A DNA stretch of 64,000 nucleotides from Candidatus Thiodiazotropha endolucinida. Lineage in GTDB: Bacteria > Pseudomonadota > Gammaproteobacteria > Chromatiales > Chromatiaceae. The stretch lies in NCBI RefSeq assembly GCF_001715975.1, contig NZ_MARB01000012.1, positions 1-64,000 on the forward strand, in the 5' to 3' direction. Every line of letters begins with the position of its first letter. The stretch's first letter is position 1. Below are positions 1-10,530 of this stretch, one piece after another. The notes below the pieces were generated by a model. It did no database searches and was not told where the DNA came from. It saw only the letters and a list, made by a program, of their open reading frames with translations. Made by a program: the position numbers and the translations under genes.

Positions 1-48
1 ACTCGGCGTTACTCGTCGTTCATTTGGAACAACCAAACCTCTCTCCTC

Positions 49-69
49 GCGCCTTGATTGGCGCTTTTT
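49..69 (+). terminator. Possible short terminator at the left edge
   Basis: A 5-bp GC stem (gcgcc/ggcgc) with a 6-nt loop is followed by five T residues on the plus strand. It would end a transcript entering from the left of the window. The stem is short, so this is a weak call. The rest of bases 1-78 shows no gene. Confidence 0.3.
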
Positions 70-78
70 CAGGCGCAA

Positions 79-112
79 CAGGGCTGATCGGATTAGTGTT
101 AACAGGCCCTAA
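79..112 (+). repeat. Dispersed intergenic repeat, copy 1 (long form)
   Basis: This 34-bp copy ends in the core GTGTTAACAGGCCCTAA and begins with cagggctgat. It matches the copy at 45369-45402 over its full length with about two differences. The CTA at 109-111, read on the minus strand, is the TAG stop codon of sspA, so the repeat forms the end of that gene. The arms AGGGC and GGCCCT make it an imperfect inverted repeat. Confidence 0.75.
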
Positions 113-732
113 CCGCGCATCTCCTGTTCGGCCTCTGAAAGACTCTTGATGAAAGACTCTTTTTCGAACAGGCGTTTGGTGTATTCATGTACGCCTTTCG
201 CACTCGCGGGTATCTCCACACCCAACTCCTGCAGTCGCCAGAGCAAGGGAGCGATGGCGCAATCGACCAAGGTAAACTCCTCACTCATGAAGAAGGGTTT
301 GGCGTTGAACACCGGCGAAGTGGAAATGAGACTTTCACGTAGTTCCTTGCGCGCCTTTGCCGCCTCTTTCTTACCGCTGAGGATGATATCCATAAGGCTG
401 TACCAGTCGTTATCCACACGGTACATCAACAGACGCGAGGTAGAGCGTGAAACCGGGTCCACAGGTAATAGCGGCGGATGGGGGAACCGCTCGTCCAGAT
501 ACTCCATGATAATGCGGGATTCATAGAGCTTTAAATCCCTGTCCACCAGGGTGGGAAGGGTACCGTACGGATTGAGTTCCATCACCTCTTCCGGCACGTT
601 GAGCGGATCGATATCAGATACTTCATAGGTGATGTTCTTCTCCGCCAGCACCAGTCTGACCCGATGACAATAGGGGTCGGTCGGATCCGAATAGAGGGTC
701 ATCACTGAACGTTTGTTCGCAACTGCCGCCAT
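109..732 (-). CDS. sspA: Stringent starvation protein A (SspA)
   Basis: The 207-residue protein has the glutathione-S-transferase fold of SspA: a thioredoxin-like N-terminal half (about residues 9-85, with PYCHRVRLVLAEKN in the position of the GST active site) and an all-helical C-terminal half. SspA binds RNA polymerase and alters transcription during starvation; it is not a working GST in characterised cases. The length matches the family (about 205-215). It lies downstream of petABC on the same strand, as in Pseudomonas, but a terminator separates it from petC. sspB, usually next, would fall outside the window, and no sspB start is visible in bases 1-108. The stop codon sits inside a dispersed repeat. 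Confidence 0.93.
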   Translation of the reverse strand: MAAVANKRSVMTLYSDPTDPYCHRVRLVLAEKNITYEVSDIDPLNVPEEVMELNPYGTLPTLVDRDLKLYESRIIMEYLDERFPHPPLLPVDPVSRSTSRLLMYRVDNDWYSLMDIILSGKKEAAKARKELRESLISTSPVFNAKPFFMSEEFTLVDCAIAPLLWRLQELGVEIPASAKGVHEYTKRLFEKESFIKSLSEAEQEMRG

Positions 733-810
733 TTATAGCCTCTCTCCAGGGTGTCCTTCATGCCATGCGGATAGTACGCCTGGCAGCGGATTATAATGTG
801 TTGTGAAATC

Positions 811-849
811 AAAAAAGGCGCACAGTATAACGCAACTGTGCGCCTTTTT
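811..849 (-). terminator. Rho-independent terminator after petABC
   Basis: A 14-bp perfect stem (812-825 with 836-849) closes a 10-nt loop; the stem core is ggcgcacag and its flanks are A/T runs. Because A5-6 and T5 flank both sides it can act on either strand, but only petC reads into it, from the right. It separates the cytochrome bc1 operon from sspA. Confidence 0.85.
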
Positions 850-871
850 GGCAGATCATGTCGAAAGTGTT

Positions 872-1612
872 TTAGTGGACGTCCTTCCAGTACTCTTTCT
901 TGAGCATGTAGGCCAGCACAAAAAATACCGCGATGAACAGTAAAACCCAGACGCCCAGGCGCTTGCGCTCCATCTGTATCGGCTCACCGATGTAGCTCAT
1001 GAATGCAGTCAGATCCCGGACGACTTGATCATACTCTTCGGCGCTCAGCAGCCCCTCGGATACGGGCTCGAAATGGTCGAACCTCTCCACATCGTTACCG
1101 GCCGCATCCTTCTCGAGCTTGAAAACAGCCTTCTGCGCACCTTGCAGCTCCCACAATACGTGGGGCATACCCACATCCGGAAACACAATGTTATTGACAC
1201 CGAATGGGCGCTTCTCATCCAGATAAAAACTACGCAGATAGGTGTATAACCAGTCCACGCCACGGGCGCGGGCAATCACGCTCAGGTCGGGCGGAGGGCT
1301 GCCGAACCATTCGGTGCCCTGTTCCGCAGTCATGGCGATCTTCATGGTGTCACCGATCTTGTCAGTGGTGAACATCAGATTTTCGATCACCTCGGTTTCT
1401 GTCAGGCCGAGATCCTTGGCGGTACGGTTATAGCGCTGAAAATGGGCCGAATGGCAACTCAGGCAATAGTTGACGAAGTACTTGGCGCCACGCTGGAGCG
1501 AGGCCTGATCACCCAAATCGATATCGGCATCATCCAGATGCGCTCCGCCGCCTGCTGCAAGTCCCAGTATGGGGGCCGCGGCTAATAGAAGTGCAACAAT
1601 CAGCTTTTTCAT
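872..1612 (-). CDS. petC: Cytochrome c1 of the bc1 complex
   Basis: The 246-residue cytochrome c1 carries electrons from the Rieske centre to soluble cytochrome c. A signal peptide (about residues 1-20) precedes the haem c site CLSCH at residues 50-54. The FPDVGMPHVL stretch is a likely source of the axial Met ligand. A single C-terminal membrane helix (about 218-240) is followed by a positively charged tail that anchors the domain on the periplasmic face. The start codon overlaps the petB stop as ATGA, which implies translational coupling. It is the last gene of petABC and is followed by a strong terminator. Confidence 0.96.
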   Translation of the reverse strand: MKKLIVALLLAAAPILGLAAGGGAHLDDADIDLGDQASLQRGAKYFVNYCLSCHSAHFQRYNRTAKDLGLTETEVIENLMFTTDKIGDTMKIAMTAEQGTEWFGSPPPDLSVIARARGVDWLYTYLRSFYLDEKRPFGVNNIVFPDVGMPHVLWELQGAQKAVFKLEKDAAGNDVERFDHFEPVSEGLLSAEEYDQVVRDLTAFMSYIGEPIQMERKRLGVWVLLFIAVFFVLAYMLKKEYWKDVH

Positions 1613-2850
1613 TCGGTCACCCTCTCAGGCACTGGTTTGGTCTTATCCATTTTGCTGTAGATCGGCATTAAAAAGAAAAAGGCAAAATAGTAGATTGTGC
1701 CAATCTGCGCCATCAGCTTGTACAGGTCGGTGGTTGGCTGTGTGCCGAGATAACCGAGGATGATGAAGTCAATGACGAACAGCCATAGCATGATCTTATA
1801 AAGCGAACCCTTGTAACGGATCGATTTAACCGGGCTGCGATCCAGCCAGGGAAGGAAGAACATCACCAGAATGGAGGCGAACATGGCCACCACGCCGGGG
1901 AAGGCCGATCCCGCTATCGAGGGGACCGCCCGTAAGATGGCGTAGAAGGGCGTGAAGTACCATACAGGTGCGATATGCTCCGGTGTCTTCAATGGATTGG
2001 CCGGTTCGAAATTGGGATGCTCGATGAAGTACCCCCCCATCTCCGGCGCGAAGAAGACAACCACAGAGAACAGGAACAGAAAGCCCGCCACACCGGCGAT
2101 ATCCTTTACCGAATAGTAGGGATGAAAGGGGATACCGTCAGCGGGGGCGCTGTCACTCCAGCGATTACCCTTCGGACCCTTCTTTATTTCGATGCCATCC
2201 GGATTGTTGGAGCCGACCTTGTGCAGGGCGACGATGTGGATGAACACCAGCGCGGCCAGCAGGAACGGCAGCAGGAAATGAAGGGCGAAGAAACGGTTCA
2301 GGGTGGCGTCGGAGATGACATAGTCTCCACGCACCCAGACACCCAGGTCGGGGCCGATCACCGGTACCGCCGAGAAGAGGTTGACGATAACCTGGGCGCC
2401 CCAGTAGGACATCTGACCCCAGGGAAGCAGATAACCGAAAAAGGCGGTGGCCATCATCGCCAGATAAATGATCACGCCGATGATCCACAACAGTTCTCTG
2501 GGCTTGCGATAGGAACCGTACATCAAACCACGGAACATGTGCAGGTAGATGACGACGAAGAAGGCGGACGCACCGGTAGAGTGCATGTAGCGAATCAGCC
2601 AACCCCAATCAACATCACGCATGATGTATTCAACCGAGCCAAACGCCAATTCCGCATCGGGTTTGTAACTCATCGCCAGCCAAACACCGGTGACAATCTG
2701 GATCACCAGCACCAACATCCCCAGTGAGCCCATGAAGTACCAGAAGTTGAAATTCTTCGGTGCATAATATTCGGCCAGATGCTCGTTCCAGACCTTGGTC
2801 ATGGGATAACGGTCATCGATCCAGCCCATAAAATTTTTCATCATGCTCAT
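1609..2850 (-). CDS. petB: Cytochrome b of the bc1 complex
   Basis: This 413-residue multi-helix membrane protein is cytochrome b, which holds haems bL and bH and the Qo and Qi quinone sites. Haem-ligand helices are visible as MHSTGASAFFVVIYLHMFRG and HFLLPFLLAALVFIHIVALH. The Qo loop reads PVWY where the classical motif is PEWY; as far as I know PVWY is an established variant in several beta/gamma-proteobacteria, so this is not a defect. It overlaps petA by one base and petC by four bases, so the three genes form one tightly coupled operon. Confidence 0.96.
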   Translation of the reverse strand: MSMMKNFMGWIDDRYPMTKVWNEHLAEYYAPKNFNFWYFMGSLGMLVLVIQIVTGVWLAMSYKPDAELAFGSVEYIMRDVDWGWLIRYMHSTGASAFFVVIYLHMFRGLMYGSYRKPRELLWIIGVIIYLAMMATAFFGYLLPWGQMSYWGAQVIVNLFSAVPVIGPDLGVWVRGDYVISDATLNRFFALHFLLPFLLAALVFIHIVALHKVGSNNPDGIEIKKGPKGNRWSDSAPADGIPFHPYYSVKDIAGVAGFLFLFSVVVFFAPEMGGYFIEHPNFEPANPLKTPEHIAPVWYFTPFYAILRAVPSIAGSAFPGVVAMFASILVMFFLPWLDRSPVKSIRYKGSLYKIMLWLFVIDFIILGYLGTQPTTDLYKLMAQIGTIYYFAFFFLMPIYSKMDKTKPVPERVTE

Positions 2851-3446
2851 CAGGCTGCTCCTCCATCGGTACCAATCAGAATTCTTGTATCAGAGAGATA
2901 CTGATAGGGGGGGATTTCTAAGTTCTTTGGTGCAGGAACACCAGCATATACCCGACCGGCCAGGTCGAATTTTGAACCGTGGCAGGGACAGAAGAAACCG
3001 CCTTTCCATTCAGGGCCCAGGTCTTCCGGGGCAATTTCCGGTCGGTAAGTGGGTGAACAACCCAGATGGGTGCAGATGCCGACGGCTACCAGATATTCGC
3101 CTTTGATGGCGCGTTCAGGATTTTTACAGTAATCCGGTTGTTGACCGGTATCATCCGAAGCGGGATCTTCCAGAATGCTATCCAATCCGCTGAGATCCTG
3201 CAGATTCTGCTCGGTACGGTGTACGATCCATACCGGCTTACCCCGCCATTTGACACGCATCAGCTGTCCAGGCTCGAGCTTGCCGATATCCGCCTCCACA
3301 GGCGCACCGGCCGCTTTGGCTTTTTCACTGGGGCCCCAGGCCGCCAGGAATGGATAGATCACAAAACCGGTACCAACTGCCCCCACCGCACTGGTAGCAA
3401 GCGTTAGGGTACGCCGCTTCTTCAAATCAACGCCATCTGCGCTCAT
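2850..3446 (-). CDS. petA: Rieske iron-sulfur protein of the bc1 complex
   Basis: The 198-residue Rieske subunit has a twin-Arg-like N-terminus (KKRRTLT, residues 9-15) followed by one membrane helix (about 16-36), as expected for Tat-dependent insertion. Ligands of the 2Fe-2S cluster are in CTHLGC (Cys125, His127) and CPCHGS (Cys153, His156); Cys130 and Cys155 would form the conserved disulfide. It is the first gene of petABC. The 197-bp region upstream should hold the operon promoter, but I could not pick out a convincing -35/-10 pair. Confidence 0.96.
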   Translation of the reverse strand: MSADGVDLKKRRTLTLATSAVGAVGTGFVIYPFLAAWGPSEKAKAAGAPVEADIGKLEPGQLMRVKWRGKPVWIVHRTEQNLQDLSGLDSILEDPASDDTGQQPDYCKNPERAIKGEYLVAVGICTHLGCSPTYRPEIAPEDLGPEWKGGFFCPCHGSKFDLAGRVYAGVPAPKNLEIPPYQYLSDTRILIGTDGGAA

Positions 3447-3643
3447 AGATAGACTCCACAGATACTGAAACGAGCTGGATCGGGGCCTATACGGTCCGTG
3501 CGCAGCCCCATATTCAGGACATTAGAATATAGTTGATAAACCATAAAAATTAACCGAGCATTTTCCATCAAGCGGCTTTGCAGGTCAAGATGGATTCATC
3601 TTTGAAGTACAATGGTTAATTCAATGTTACTGTCGAGTGACAA

Positions 3644-4393
3644 TCAAACAGGATTTTCCACGTCTACAAACCGATACTCGAGGGAAAATCTTTCAGCCAG
3701 ATGCCTTCCGAGGGCCTGAACACCATAACGTTCGGTGGCATGATGTCCCGCTGCGTAATAGTGAATACCCAGCTCTCTGGCAAGATGGACGGTCTGTTCC
3801 GAGATCTCCCCGGAAATATAGGCATCCAGCCCTTGCTCAGCGGCCTCTTCGATAGATCCCTGTGCGGCGCCGGTGCACCAGCCGATACGTGAGAGGGGTT
3901 TATCATCGGGTGCTATATGTGTCGGTCTTCTATCGAGACGATCACCGATGCGTCGGGCAAGGGCTTTTGCCGAAACAGGATCCGAGAGTGTGGTGTGCCA
4001 AATCAGGGAACCATCCGAGAGTGGGTCCGCGGGGGTCAGGTCCAGTCTCTCACCCAACTGTCTGTTATTGCCATATTCGGCATGGGCATCCAAAGGCAGA
4101 TGATAGGCCAGCAGCGCGGTCCGCTGTCTGAACAGGGCGCCCACCCGCTTGGCTTTCAAACCACGCAACGGCAGACCCTCCCCGCTCCAGAAATAACCAT
4201 GATGCACCAGCAGGGCATCCGCCCCCCAATCCTCAGCCGCTTCGATCAGCGCCTGACAGGCGGTGACCCCCAGCATCAGTTTTTCCACCTGTTGCCCAGC
4301 CTCTACCTGCAGACCGTTGGGGCAGTAGTCATTAAATTCATCCACCTTCAACAATTGATTACAGTAGGATTCGAGCGACAGAAGATCAATCAT
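3644..4393 (-). CDS. Nif3-like dinuclear metal centre protein (YbgI family)
   Basis: The 249-residue protein matches the Nif3/YbgI family in length and in signature stretches: YCPNGLQVEAG near the N-terminus, LLVHHGYFW, and AGHHATERYGVQ near the C-terminus, whose His and Glu residues bind two metal ions in solved homologues. The family forms hexameric rings; annotation as GTP cyclohydrolase type 1 is common but not established. It is divergent from the downstream DegS/AlgW-like gene, and this pairing next to hisC and petABC is conserved in gammaproteobacteria. The biological role is unknown. Confidence 0.88.
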   Translation of the reverse strand: MIDLLSLESYCNQLLKVDEFNDYCPNGLQVEAGQQVEKLMLGVTACQALIEAAEDWGADALLVHHGYFWSGEGLPLRGLKAKRVGALFRQRTALLAYHLPLDAHAEYGNNRQLGERLDLTPADPLSDGSLIWHTTLSDPVSAKALARRIGDRLDRRPTHIAPDDKPLSRIGWCTGAAQGSIEEAAEQGLDAYISGEISEQTVHLARELGIHYYAAGHHATERYGVQALGRHLAERFSLEYRFVDVENPV

Positions 4394-4584
4394 GGTATGT
4401 TTGCCAAAAAACGGATATCGGTTGCGGTAAGCGTCAACATGATCATAACGGGTTCAGCGTTCCAGTGGTATTTTCTGGCAGGATGCGACACCCCTGAGAT
4501 GGAACGCCCATGCCAGGCATTGCAGCACAGGCTGGCCGCTGGCCGCAAACACCACGCAACACCAGACTGATTCATTGAAATTCG

Positions 4585-5742
4585 ATGCGTATACAAAAAC
4601 TACTTTCACTGCTTCTTACCGCCTTGACCGCCGGACTGGCGGGGGCCTTCGTAACCCTCTACCTGCTCCCGGAGCAGGTGGAGAAGACGGCTGCGATGAA
4701 GCAACCCGAAATATCGGTACCGGCAATTGAAACACCGCGACAACGCGGCCCCTTTTCTTATGCCGAGGCCGTGACGCGGGCAGCGCCGTCCGTGGTCAAC
4801 ATCTTCACCGCCAAGATCACCACGGAATCCCAGTCTCTACGTTTCCGGGACCCTTTACTGCAGCATCTTTTCGGCAATATGCTGCCGGAAAAGACGCGCC
4901 AACGCCTCGACACCAGCCTTGGTTCGGGTGTGATCGTCTCGGAGGATGGTTATTTATTGACCAACCACCATGTCATCGAGGGAGCAGATGAGATCAAGGT
5001 TGTTCTGGCCAACGGTAAGAGCGTCAGCGTCAGTATCGTCGGCAGTGATGCTGAATCGGATGTGGCTGTATTGAAGATCGATACAGACACCCCGTTACAG
5101 GCAATTCAGATCAACCATACGGATTCACAACAGGTTGGGGATGTCGTGCTCGCAATCGGAAATCCATTCGGTGTCGGTCAGACTGTCACCATGGGTATCA
5201 TCAGCGCCACCGGCCGCTCCCATCTCGGCATCAATACGTTTGAAAACTTCATCCAGACCGATGCGGCCATCAATCCGGGCAACTCAGGCGGCGCCCTGGT
5301 GAATGCCCGCGGAGAGCTGATCGGCATCAATACCGCGATCTTCTCCAAAACAGGCGGCTCGCACGGCATCGGTTTTGCCATACCCTTCGATCTCGCCGAA
5401 GGCATCATGCAACAACTGATCACGACTGGCCACGTAGTCAGGGGATGGCTGGGAATACAGGGTCAGGATGTATCGGAAAAACTGGCGGAGGCATTCAGCC
5501 TGCACAATGCAGAGGGAATACTGGTAACCGGTGTCATGGAAGAAGGCCCGGCAAGTAAAGCGGGATTGCGGCCAGGCGATGTCATCACCCGCATCAATGA
5601 CACCGAGACCGATAATTCCCAACAGCTGGTACAACTCATCGCCAGCCAACCCCCCGGGACGCATCTGACCATCGGAGGCTGGCGTGGAAATGAGCAAATC
5701 GAATTGGAGACTGTTTCCGGGGAGCGTCCCAAACTCAAATAG
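4585..5742 (+). CDS. algW: DegS/AlgW-type periplasmic serine protease
   Basis: This 385-residue HtrA-family protease has an N-terminal hydrophobic segment (about 5-28) that is probably an uncleaved membrane anchor, a trypsin-like domain with His129, Asp159 and Ser234 (NPGNSGGA) as the catalytic triad, and a single PDZ domain (about 275-370). One PDZ plus an anchor fits DegS/AlgW, which cut anti-sigma factor RseA/MucA after sensing misfolded outer-membrane proteins, rather than two-PDZ DegP. Position beside murA-hisGDC and the Nif3-like gene matches AlgW of Pseudomonas. No RseA/MucA or sigma-E gene is in the window. The symbol is assigned by synteny and architecture. Confidence 0.85.
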   Translation: MRIQKLLSLLLTALTAGLAGAFVTLYLLPEQVEKTAAMKQPEISVPAIETPRQRGPFSYAEAVTRAAPSVVNIFTAKITTESQSLRFRDPLLQHLFGNMLPEKTRQRLDTSLGSGVIVSEDGYLLTNHHVIEGADEIKVVLANGKSVSVSIVGSDAESDVAVLKIDTDTPLQAIQINHTDSQQVGDVVLAIGNPFGVGQTVTMGIISATGRSHLGINTFENFIQTDAAINPGNSGGALVNARGELIGINTAIFSKTGGSHGIGFAIPFDLAEGIMQQLITTGHVVRGWLGIQGQDVSEKLAEAFSLHNAEGILVTGVMEEGPASKAGLRPGDVITRINDTETDNSQQLVQLIASQPPGTHLTIGGWRGNEQIELETVSGERPKLK

Positions 5743-5797
5743 GGGAGGAGAATTGATATCGCTTCTACCATCGGCGACCTGACCTATACTGAATGCT

Positions 5798-5820
5798 GGA
5801 TTAGTGTTAACAGGCCCTAA
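5798..5820 (+). repeat. Dispersed intergenic repeat, copy 2
   Basis: The 23-bp segment matches the right part of copy 1 exactly, including the core GTGTTAACAGGCCCTAA. It lies 14 bp before the cyclase start codon, so it would be part of that gene's 5' untranslated region and close to its ribosome binding site (aggag). Confidence 0.75.
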
Positions 5821-5834
5821 CAGGAGCACACACC

Positions 5835-6908
5835 ATGAAACACGCCGAAGAGATCGAAAGGATCATCGATACCGTCGGCAAGACACCTGACAGTCAGTTG
5901 TCGCCGACTGAAAGAATCCACTTGCACCAGGCTCTGATGAAATCCCTGGACGAAACCCCTGCGGGCGGCAACAGGCCGCAGTACAAACAGGTTACGATCC
6001 TGTTATCGGACCTGCGCGGCTTCACCGCCATCGCCGAACGCTATCCACCGGAAACGGTCATAAAAGTCCTGAACCTCTACTTCTCCCGGATGTGCGAAAT
6101 CATCTTCAGTTTCGGCGGCAGCATCGATAAATTCATGGGCGATTCTATCATGGCGCTGTTTGGCCTGAATGAGCGCAAAGAGGACGACCTGGAACGGGCA
6201 ATCGCCTGTGCAGTGGAGATGCAACGGGCGATGCTGGAAATCAATTCAGAGAATAACAAACATGGATATCCAAGACTCTTCATGGGTATCGGCATCAACA
6301 CCGGTGAGGTCGTAGCCGGACATCTGGGTTCTGAACTCCACCACGAATACACTGTTATCGGAGACGAAGTCAATCTAGCCTCACGCATTGAGGCCTACAG
6401 CCTGCGCGGGCAGATTCTGTTAAGTGAGCGGGTCAGGGAAATGGCCCAGGCGTACATTGAGACATCCCCCCCGAATCATGTCATGGTGAAGGGTAAGCAG
6501 GTGCCGGTTTCACTCTACGAACTACTGTCAACCCACCGGCCCCGCCACATGGAAGTACCCCGGGTGGAATCGCGCCGCAGTCCACGTATTGAAGTCGATT
6601 TTCCGATTGCCTTCCACACCCTGCAAAACAAGGTCGTGTCGGATAAGAGCTACTCCGGCCGTGCCGTCGATCTCAGTTACAACGGCCTGCAGACCAATCT
6701 GCCGGTTGAGCTCGAGATCCTCTCCGATATCCAGATCACTCTCTATACCTCACTGATGAGTGAACAGAGCAGCCATATCTACGCCAAGATCCTGGACTGT
6801 GAAAAGCACGATGACAACTGGTTGAGTCGTATGGAATTTACCGGTATCGATGACACCGGCCAGGCCGCGATCAAAAACTATATCGATCAGACCATAGGCA
6901 GGCATTAA
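5835..6908 (+). CDS. Class III adenylate cyclase fused to a PilZ domain
   Basis: The 357-residue soluble protein has a class III nucleotidyl cyclase domain (about 50-232) and a C-terminal PilZ domain (about 246-350). The two metal-binding aspartates are Asp59 (LLSDLRGFT) and Asp103 (FMGDSIMALFG). Lys99 and Thr173 occupy the base-recognition positions, which fits the class IIIb Lys/Thr pair and so cAMP rather than cGMP synthesis (inference). The PilZ signature is RRSPR (247-251) followed by DLSYNG (279-284), so c-di-GMP binding is likely. One protein may therefore make one second messenger under control of another. It lies alone between the protease and murA, where mla/ibaG genes are often found. 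Start chosen for the aggag 10 nt upstream. Confidence 0.85.
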   Translation: MKHAEEIERIIDTVGKTPDSQLSPTERIHLHQALMKSLDETPAGGNRPQYKQVTILLSDLRGFTAIAERYPPETVIKVLNLYFSRMCEIIFSFGGSIDKFMGDSIMALFGLNERKEDDLERAIACAVEMQRAMLEINSENNKHGYPRLFMGIGINTGEVVAGHLGSELHHEYTVIGDEVNLASRIEAYSLRGQILLSERVREMAQAYIETSPPNHVMVKGKQVPVSLYELLSTHRPRHMEVPRVESRRSPRIEVDFPIAFHTLQNKVVSDKSYSGRAVDLSYNGLQTNLPVELEILSDIQITLYTSLMSEQSSHIYAKILDCEKHDDNWLSRMEFTGIDDTGQAAIKNYIDQTIGRH

Positions 6909-7022
6909 ATCCCGATCGACAGCCGGCGACATTTCAGTTGCCGGAAGCAGCTTGAATAGTGGTAAAGTCGCGGTTTACTACAGATTTCGTTATCATTCTT
7001 CGTCTTTTTTTGTTCTAGGGCT

Positions 7023-7050
7023 TGTCAGGGCCTGTTAACAGGCCCTGACA
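7023..7050. repeat. Perfect 28-bp palindrome, dispersed repeat copy 3
   Basis: Positions 7023-7036 are the exact reverse complement of 7037-7050, centred on the GTTAAC of the dispersed repeat core. The copy is the most symmetrical of the family and lies 43 bp before murA. It has no T-run, so it is a weak terminator candidate; it could be a protein-binding site or a processing hairpin. Confidence 0.8.
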
Positions 7051-7081
7051 CTGACATCCAACAATATCGCTACAGCGGTGA

Positions 7082-8353
<1,272 letters not shown>

Positions 8354-8467
8354 CAGCTGCCGGCGGTCAGCCGCCAGCTACCAGCCGGTGCCCGGTACAC
8401 TGCTGGCCGCTGGCCGCCACTTCATATATCCTTCCACCTCCGAAACCGTGCGAAGCGTAACCGAGCC

Positions 8468-9115
8468 ATGAAATTTGACGCACCCATTACCATCGCGCTC
8501 TCGAAGGGGCGCATTTTCAACCAGAGTCTGCCCCTGCTGGCCCATGCCGGTATCGAACCCGCAGATGATCCGGATACCAGTCGCAAGTTGATTCTTGACA
8601 CCAATCATGAGCAGGTGAAACTGGTCATCATCCGGGCAACGGACGTTCCCACCTATGTCGAATATGGCGCCGCTGATCTGGGTATCGCCGGAAAGGACGT
8701 GTTGCTGGAGTATGGGGGTGATGGCCTGTATGAGCCACTGGATCTGAAGATCGCACAATGCCGGATGATGACAGCCGGTTACCCCGACAGGAAACAAAAC
8801 AACGGACGGCTGCGGATCGCCACCAAATACATAAAGAGTGCGCAGCGCTTTTTCGCCACCAAAGGGGAACAAGTTGAGATTATCAAGCTCTACGGCTCCA
8901 TGGAACTTGCACCGATCGTCGGCCTATCCGATCTGATCGTCGATCTGGTGGAGAGCGGCAATACGCTGAAGGCAAATGGACTGGTGCCGCTCGAACATAT
9001 TGCCGACATCAGCTCCAGGCTGGTGGTCAATAAGGCGTCTTGGAAGATGAAACACGGCCTAGTCATGCAGCTGATCGATGCCTTTCGGGATGCGATATCG
9101 CAACCTACAACCTGA
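8468..9115 (+). CDS. hisG: ATP phosphoribosyltransferase, short form (HisG)
   Basis: HisG joins ATP and PRPP in the first step of histidine synthesis. At 215 residues this is the short (HisGS) type, which lacks the C-terminal regulatory domain and needs HisZ as partner for activity and feedback control; no hisZ is in the window. The N-terminal [16 protein letters not shown] and the PRPP loop [18 protein letters not shown] are clear. hisD follows after 19 bp and hisC after hisD, so hisGDC probably form one transcript. Confidence 0.96.
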   Translation: MKFDAPITIALSKGRIFNQSLPLLAHAGIEPADDPDTSRKLILDTNHEQVKLVIIRATDVPTYVEYGAADLGIAGKDVLLEYGGDGLYEPLDLKIAQCRMMTAGYPDRKQNNGRLRIATKYIKSAQRFFATKGEQVEIIKLYGSMELAPIVGLSDLIVDLVESGNTLKANGLVPLEHIADISSRLVVNKASWKMKHGLVMQLIDAFRDAISQPTT

Positions 9116-9134
9116 ATAGTCAGTAGAAGCCATT

Positions 9135-10445
9135 ATGAGCGAAATACGCAAACTATCGACCAGTGACTCTGACTTCCGGCGCCAACTCGATGCACTGCTT
9201 GCCTGGGAATCGGTCTCCGACACCGCGGTAAACGATACCGTGAACGAGATCATTCAGGCGATCCGCAACGAGGGTGACAATGCCTTGGTCGAGTTCACCA
9301 ATCGCTTCGACCGCTGGCAGGCAACACAACCAGGCAACCTGGAGATACCGCTGGATCGTCTGCAACAGGCCTGGAATGCCATCACGGCACCACAGCGTGA
9401 GGCACTGGAGCTCTCAGCCAACCGGGTCCGCGCCTATGCTGAACATCAGAAAATGGATGCCTGGTCCTACACAGAACCGGACGGCACCCTGCTGGGTCAG
9501 CAGGTAACCCCTCTCGATAGAGTGGGCCTCTATGTGCCGGGCGGCAAGGCCGCCTATCCCTCGTCGGTATTGATGAATGCCATCCCCGCCAAGGTTGCCG
9601 GTGTGGCTGAACTGATCATGGTAGTGCCGACCCCCGACGGCGAACTCAATGAGTTGGTGTTGGCAGCTGCCCATGTCTCCGGCGTCGACCGGGTATTCGC
9701 CATTGGCGGCGCACAGGCGGTGGCAGCCCTTGCCTACGGCACCGAGAGCGTCCCTCCAGTGGACAAGATCGTCGGCCCGGGAAACATCTATGTCGCCACC
9801 GCCAAACGGGCGGTGTTCGGACAGGTGGGCATCGATATGGTGGCGGGTCCATCGGAGATCCTGATCATCTGTGACGGCGAGACCGATCCGGACTGGGTCG
9901 CCATGGATCTTTTCTCCCAGGCGGAGCATGACGAAGATGCGCAATCGATACTGCTCTCCCCTGATACAGCCTTTCTCAAACAGGTAAGTGACAGCATCGA
10001 CAAATTGCTGCCGACCATGGAGCGACAGGAGATCATCGCCACGGCGTTACGAGTCCGCGGAGCGTTGATTCACGTCAAGGATATGGATGAAGCGGTCGAG
10101 GTGACCAACCACATCGCACCGGAGCATCTCGAATTATCGGTAGCCGACCCCCAGGCACTGGTAAAACAGATACGCCATGCGGGCGCCGTTTTCATGGGCA
10201 GATATACCGCAGAGGCGATGGGCGACTACTGCGCCGGTCCTAACCACGTCTTGCCGACTTCGCGCACCGCACGCTTCTCGTCCCCCCTAGGGGTGTACGA
10301 TTTTCAAAAGCGTTCCAGCTTGATCATGGCTTCTGCGGAGGGCGCCGATAATCTGGCCAGGACGTCATCCATCATGGCCAGGGGTGAAGGGCTCACCGCC
10401 CATGCCCGTTCTGCCGAGTATCGGTTAAAACAAACGGAGGATTAG
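9135..10445 (+). CDS. hisD: Histidinol dehydrogenase (HisD)
   Basis: HisD oxidises histidinol to histidine in two NAD-dependent steps, the last reactions of the pathway. The 436-residue length is standard. Family stretches include [39 protein letters not shown] and [11 protein letters not shown], the last carrying zinc/catalytic Glu-His residues, and the C-terminal [20 protein letters not shown]. It lies between hisG and hisC on the same strand. Confidence 0.97.
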   Translation: MSEIRKLSTSDSDFRRQLDALLAWESVSDTAVNDTVNEIIQAIRNEGDNALVEFTNRFDRWQATQPGNLEIPLDRLQQAWNAITAPQREALELSANRVRAYAEHQKMDAWSYTEPDGTLLGQQVTPLDRVGLYVPGGKAAYPSSVLMNAIPAKVAGVAELIMVVPTPDGELNELVLAAAHVSGVDRVFAIGGAQAVAALAYGTESVPPVDKIVGPGNIYVATAKRAVFGQVGIDMVAGPSEILIICDGETDPDWVAMDLFSQAEHDEDAQSILLSPDTAFLKQVSDSIDKLLPTMERQEIIATALRVRGALIHVKDMDEAVEVTNHIAPEHLELSVADPQALVKQIRHAGAVFMGRYTAEAMGDYCAGPNHVLPTSRTARFSSPLGVYDFQKRSSLIMASAEGADNLARTSSIMARGEGLTAHARSAEYRLKQTED

Positions 10446-10530
10446 GCGGGTTCCATATCGCTGCCCACCACTCATATTGATTGGTAGACTGTTTCCATGA
10501 AGGTATGAAAAAAATCAGGATTTTCTAACG

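Noticed and set aside
1975-2727. 250-codon plus-strand frame opposite petB
   Set aside because: It is the antisense of a fully conserved cytochrome b and has a low-complexity His/Gln/Asp-rich composition typical of shadow frames.
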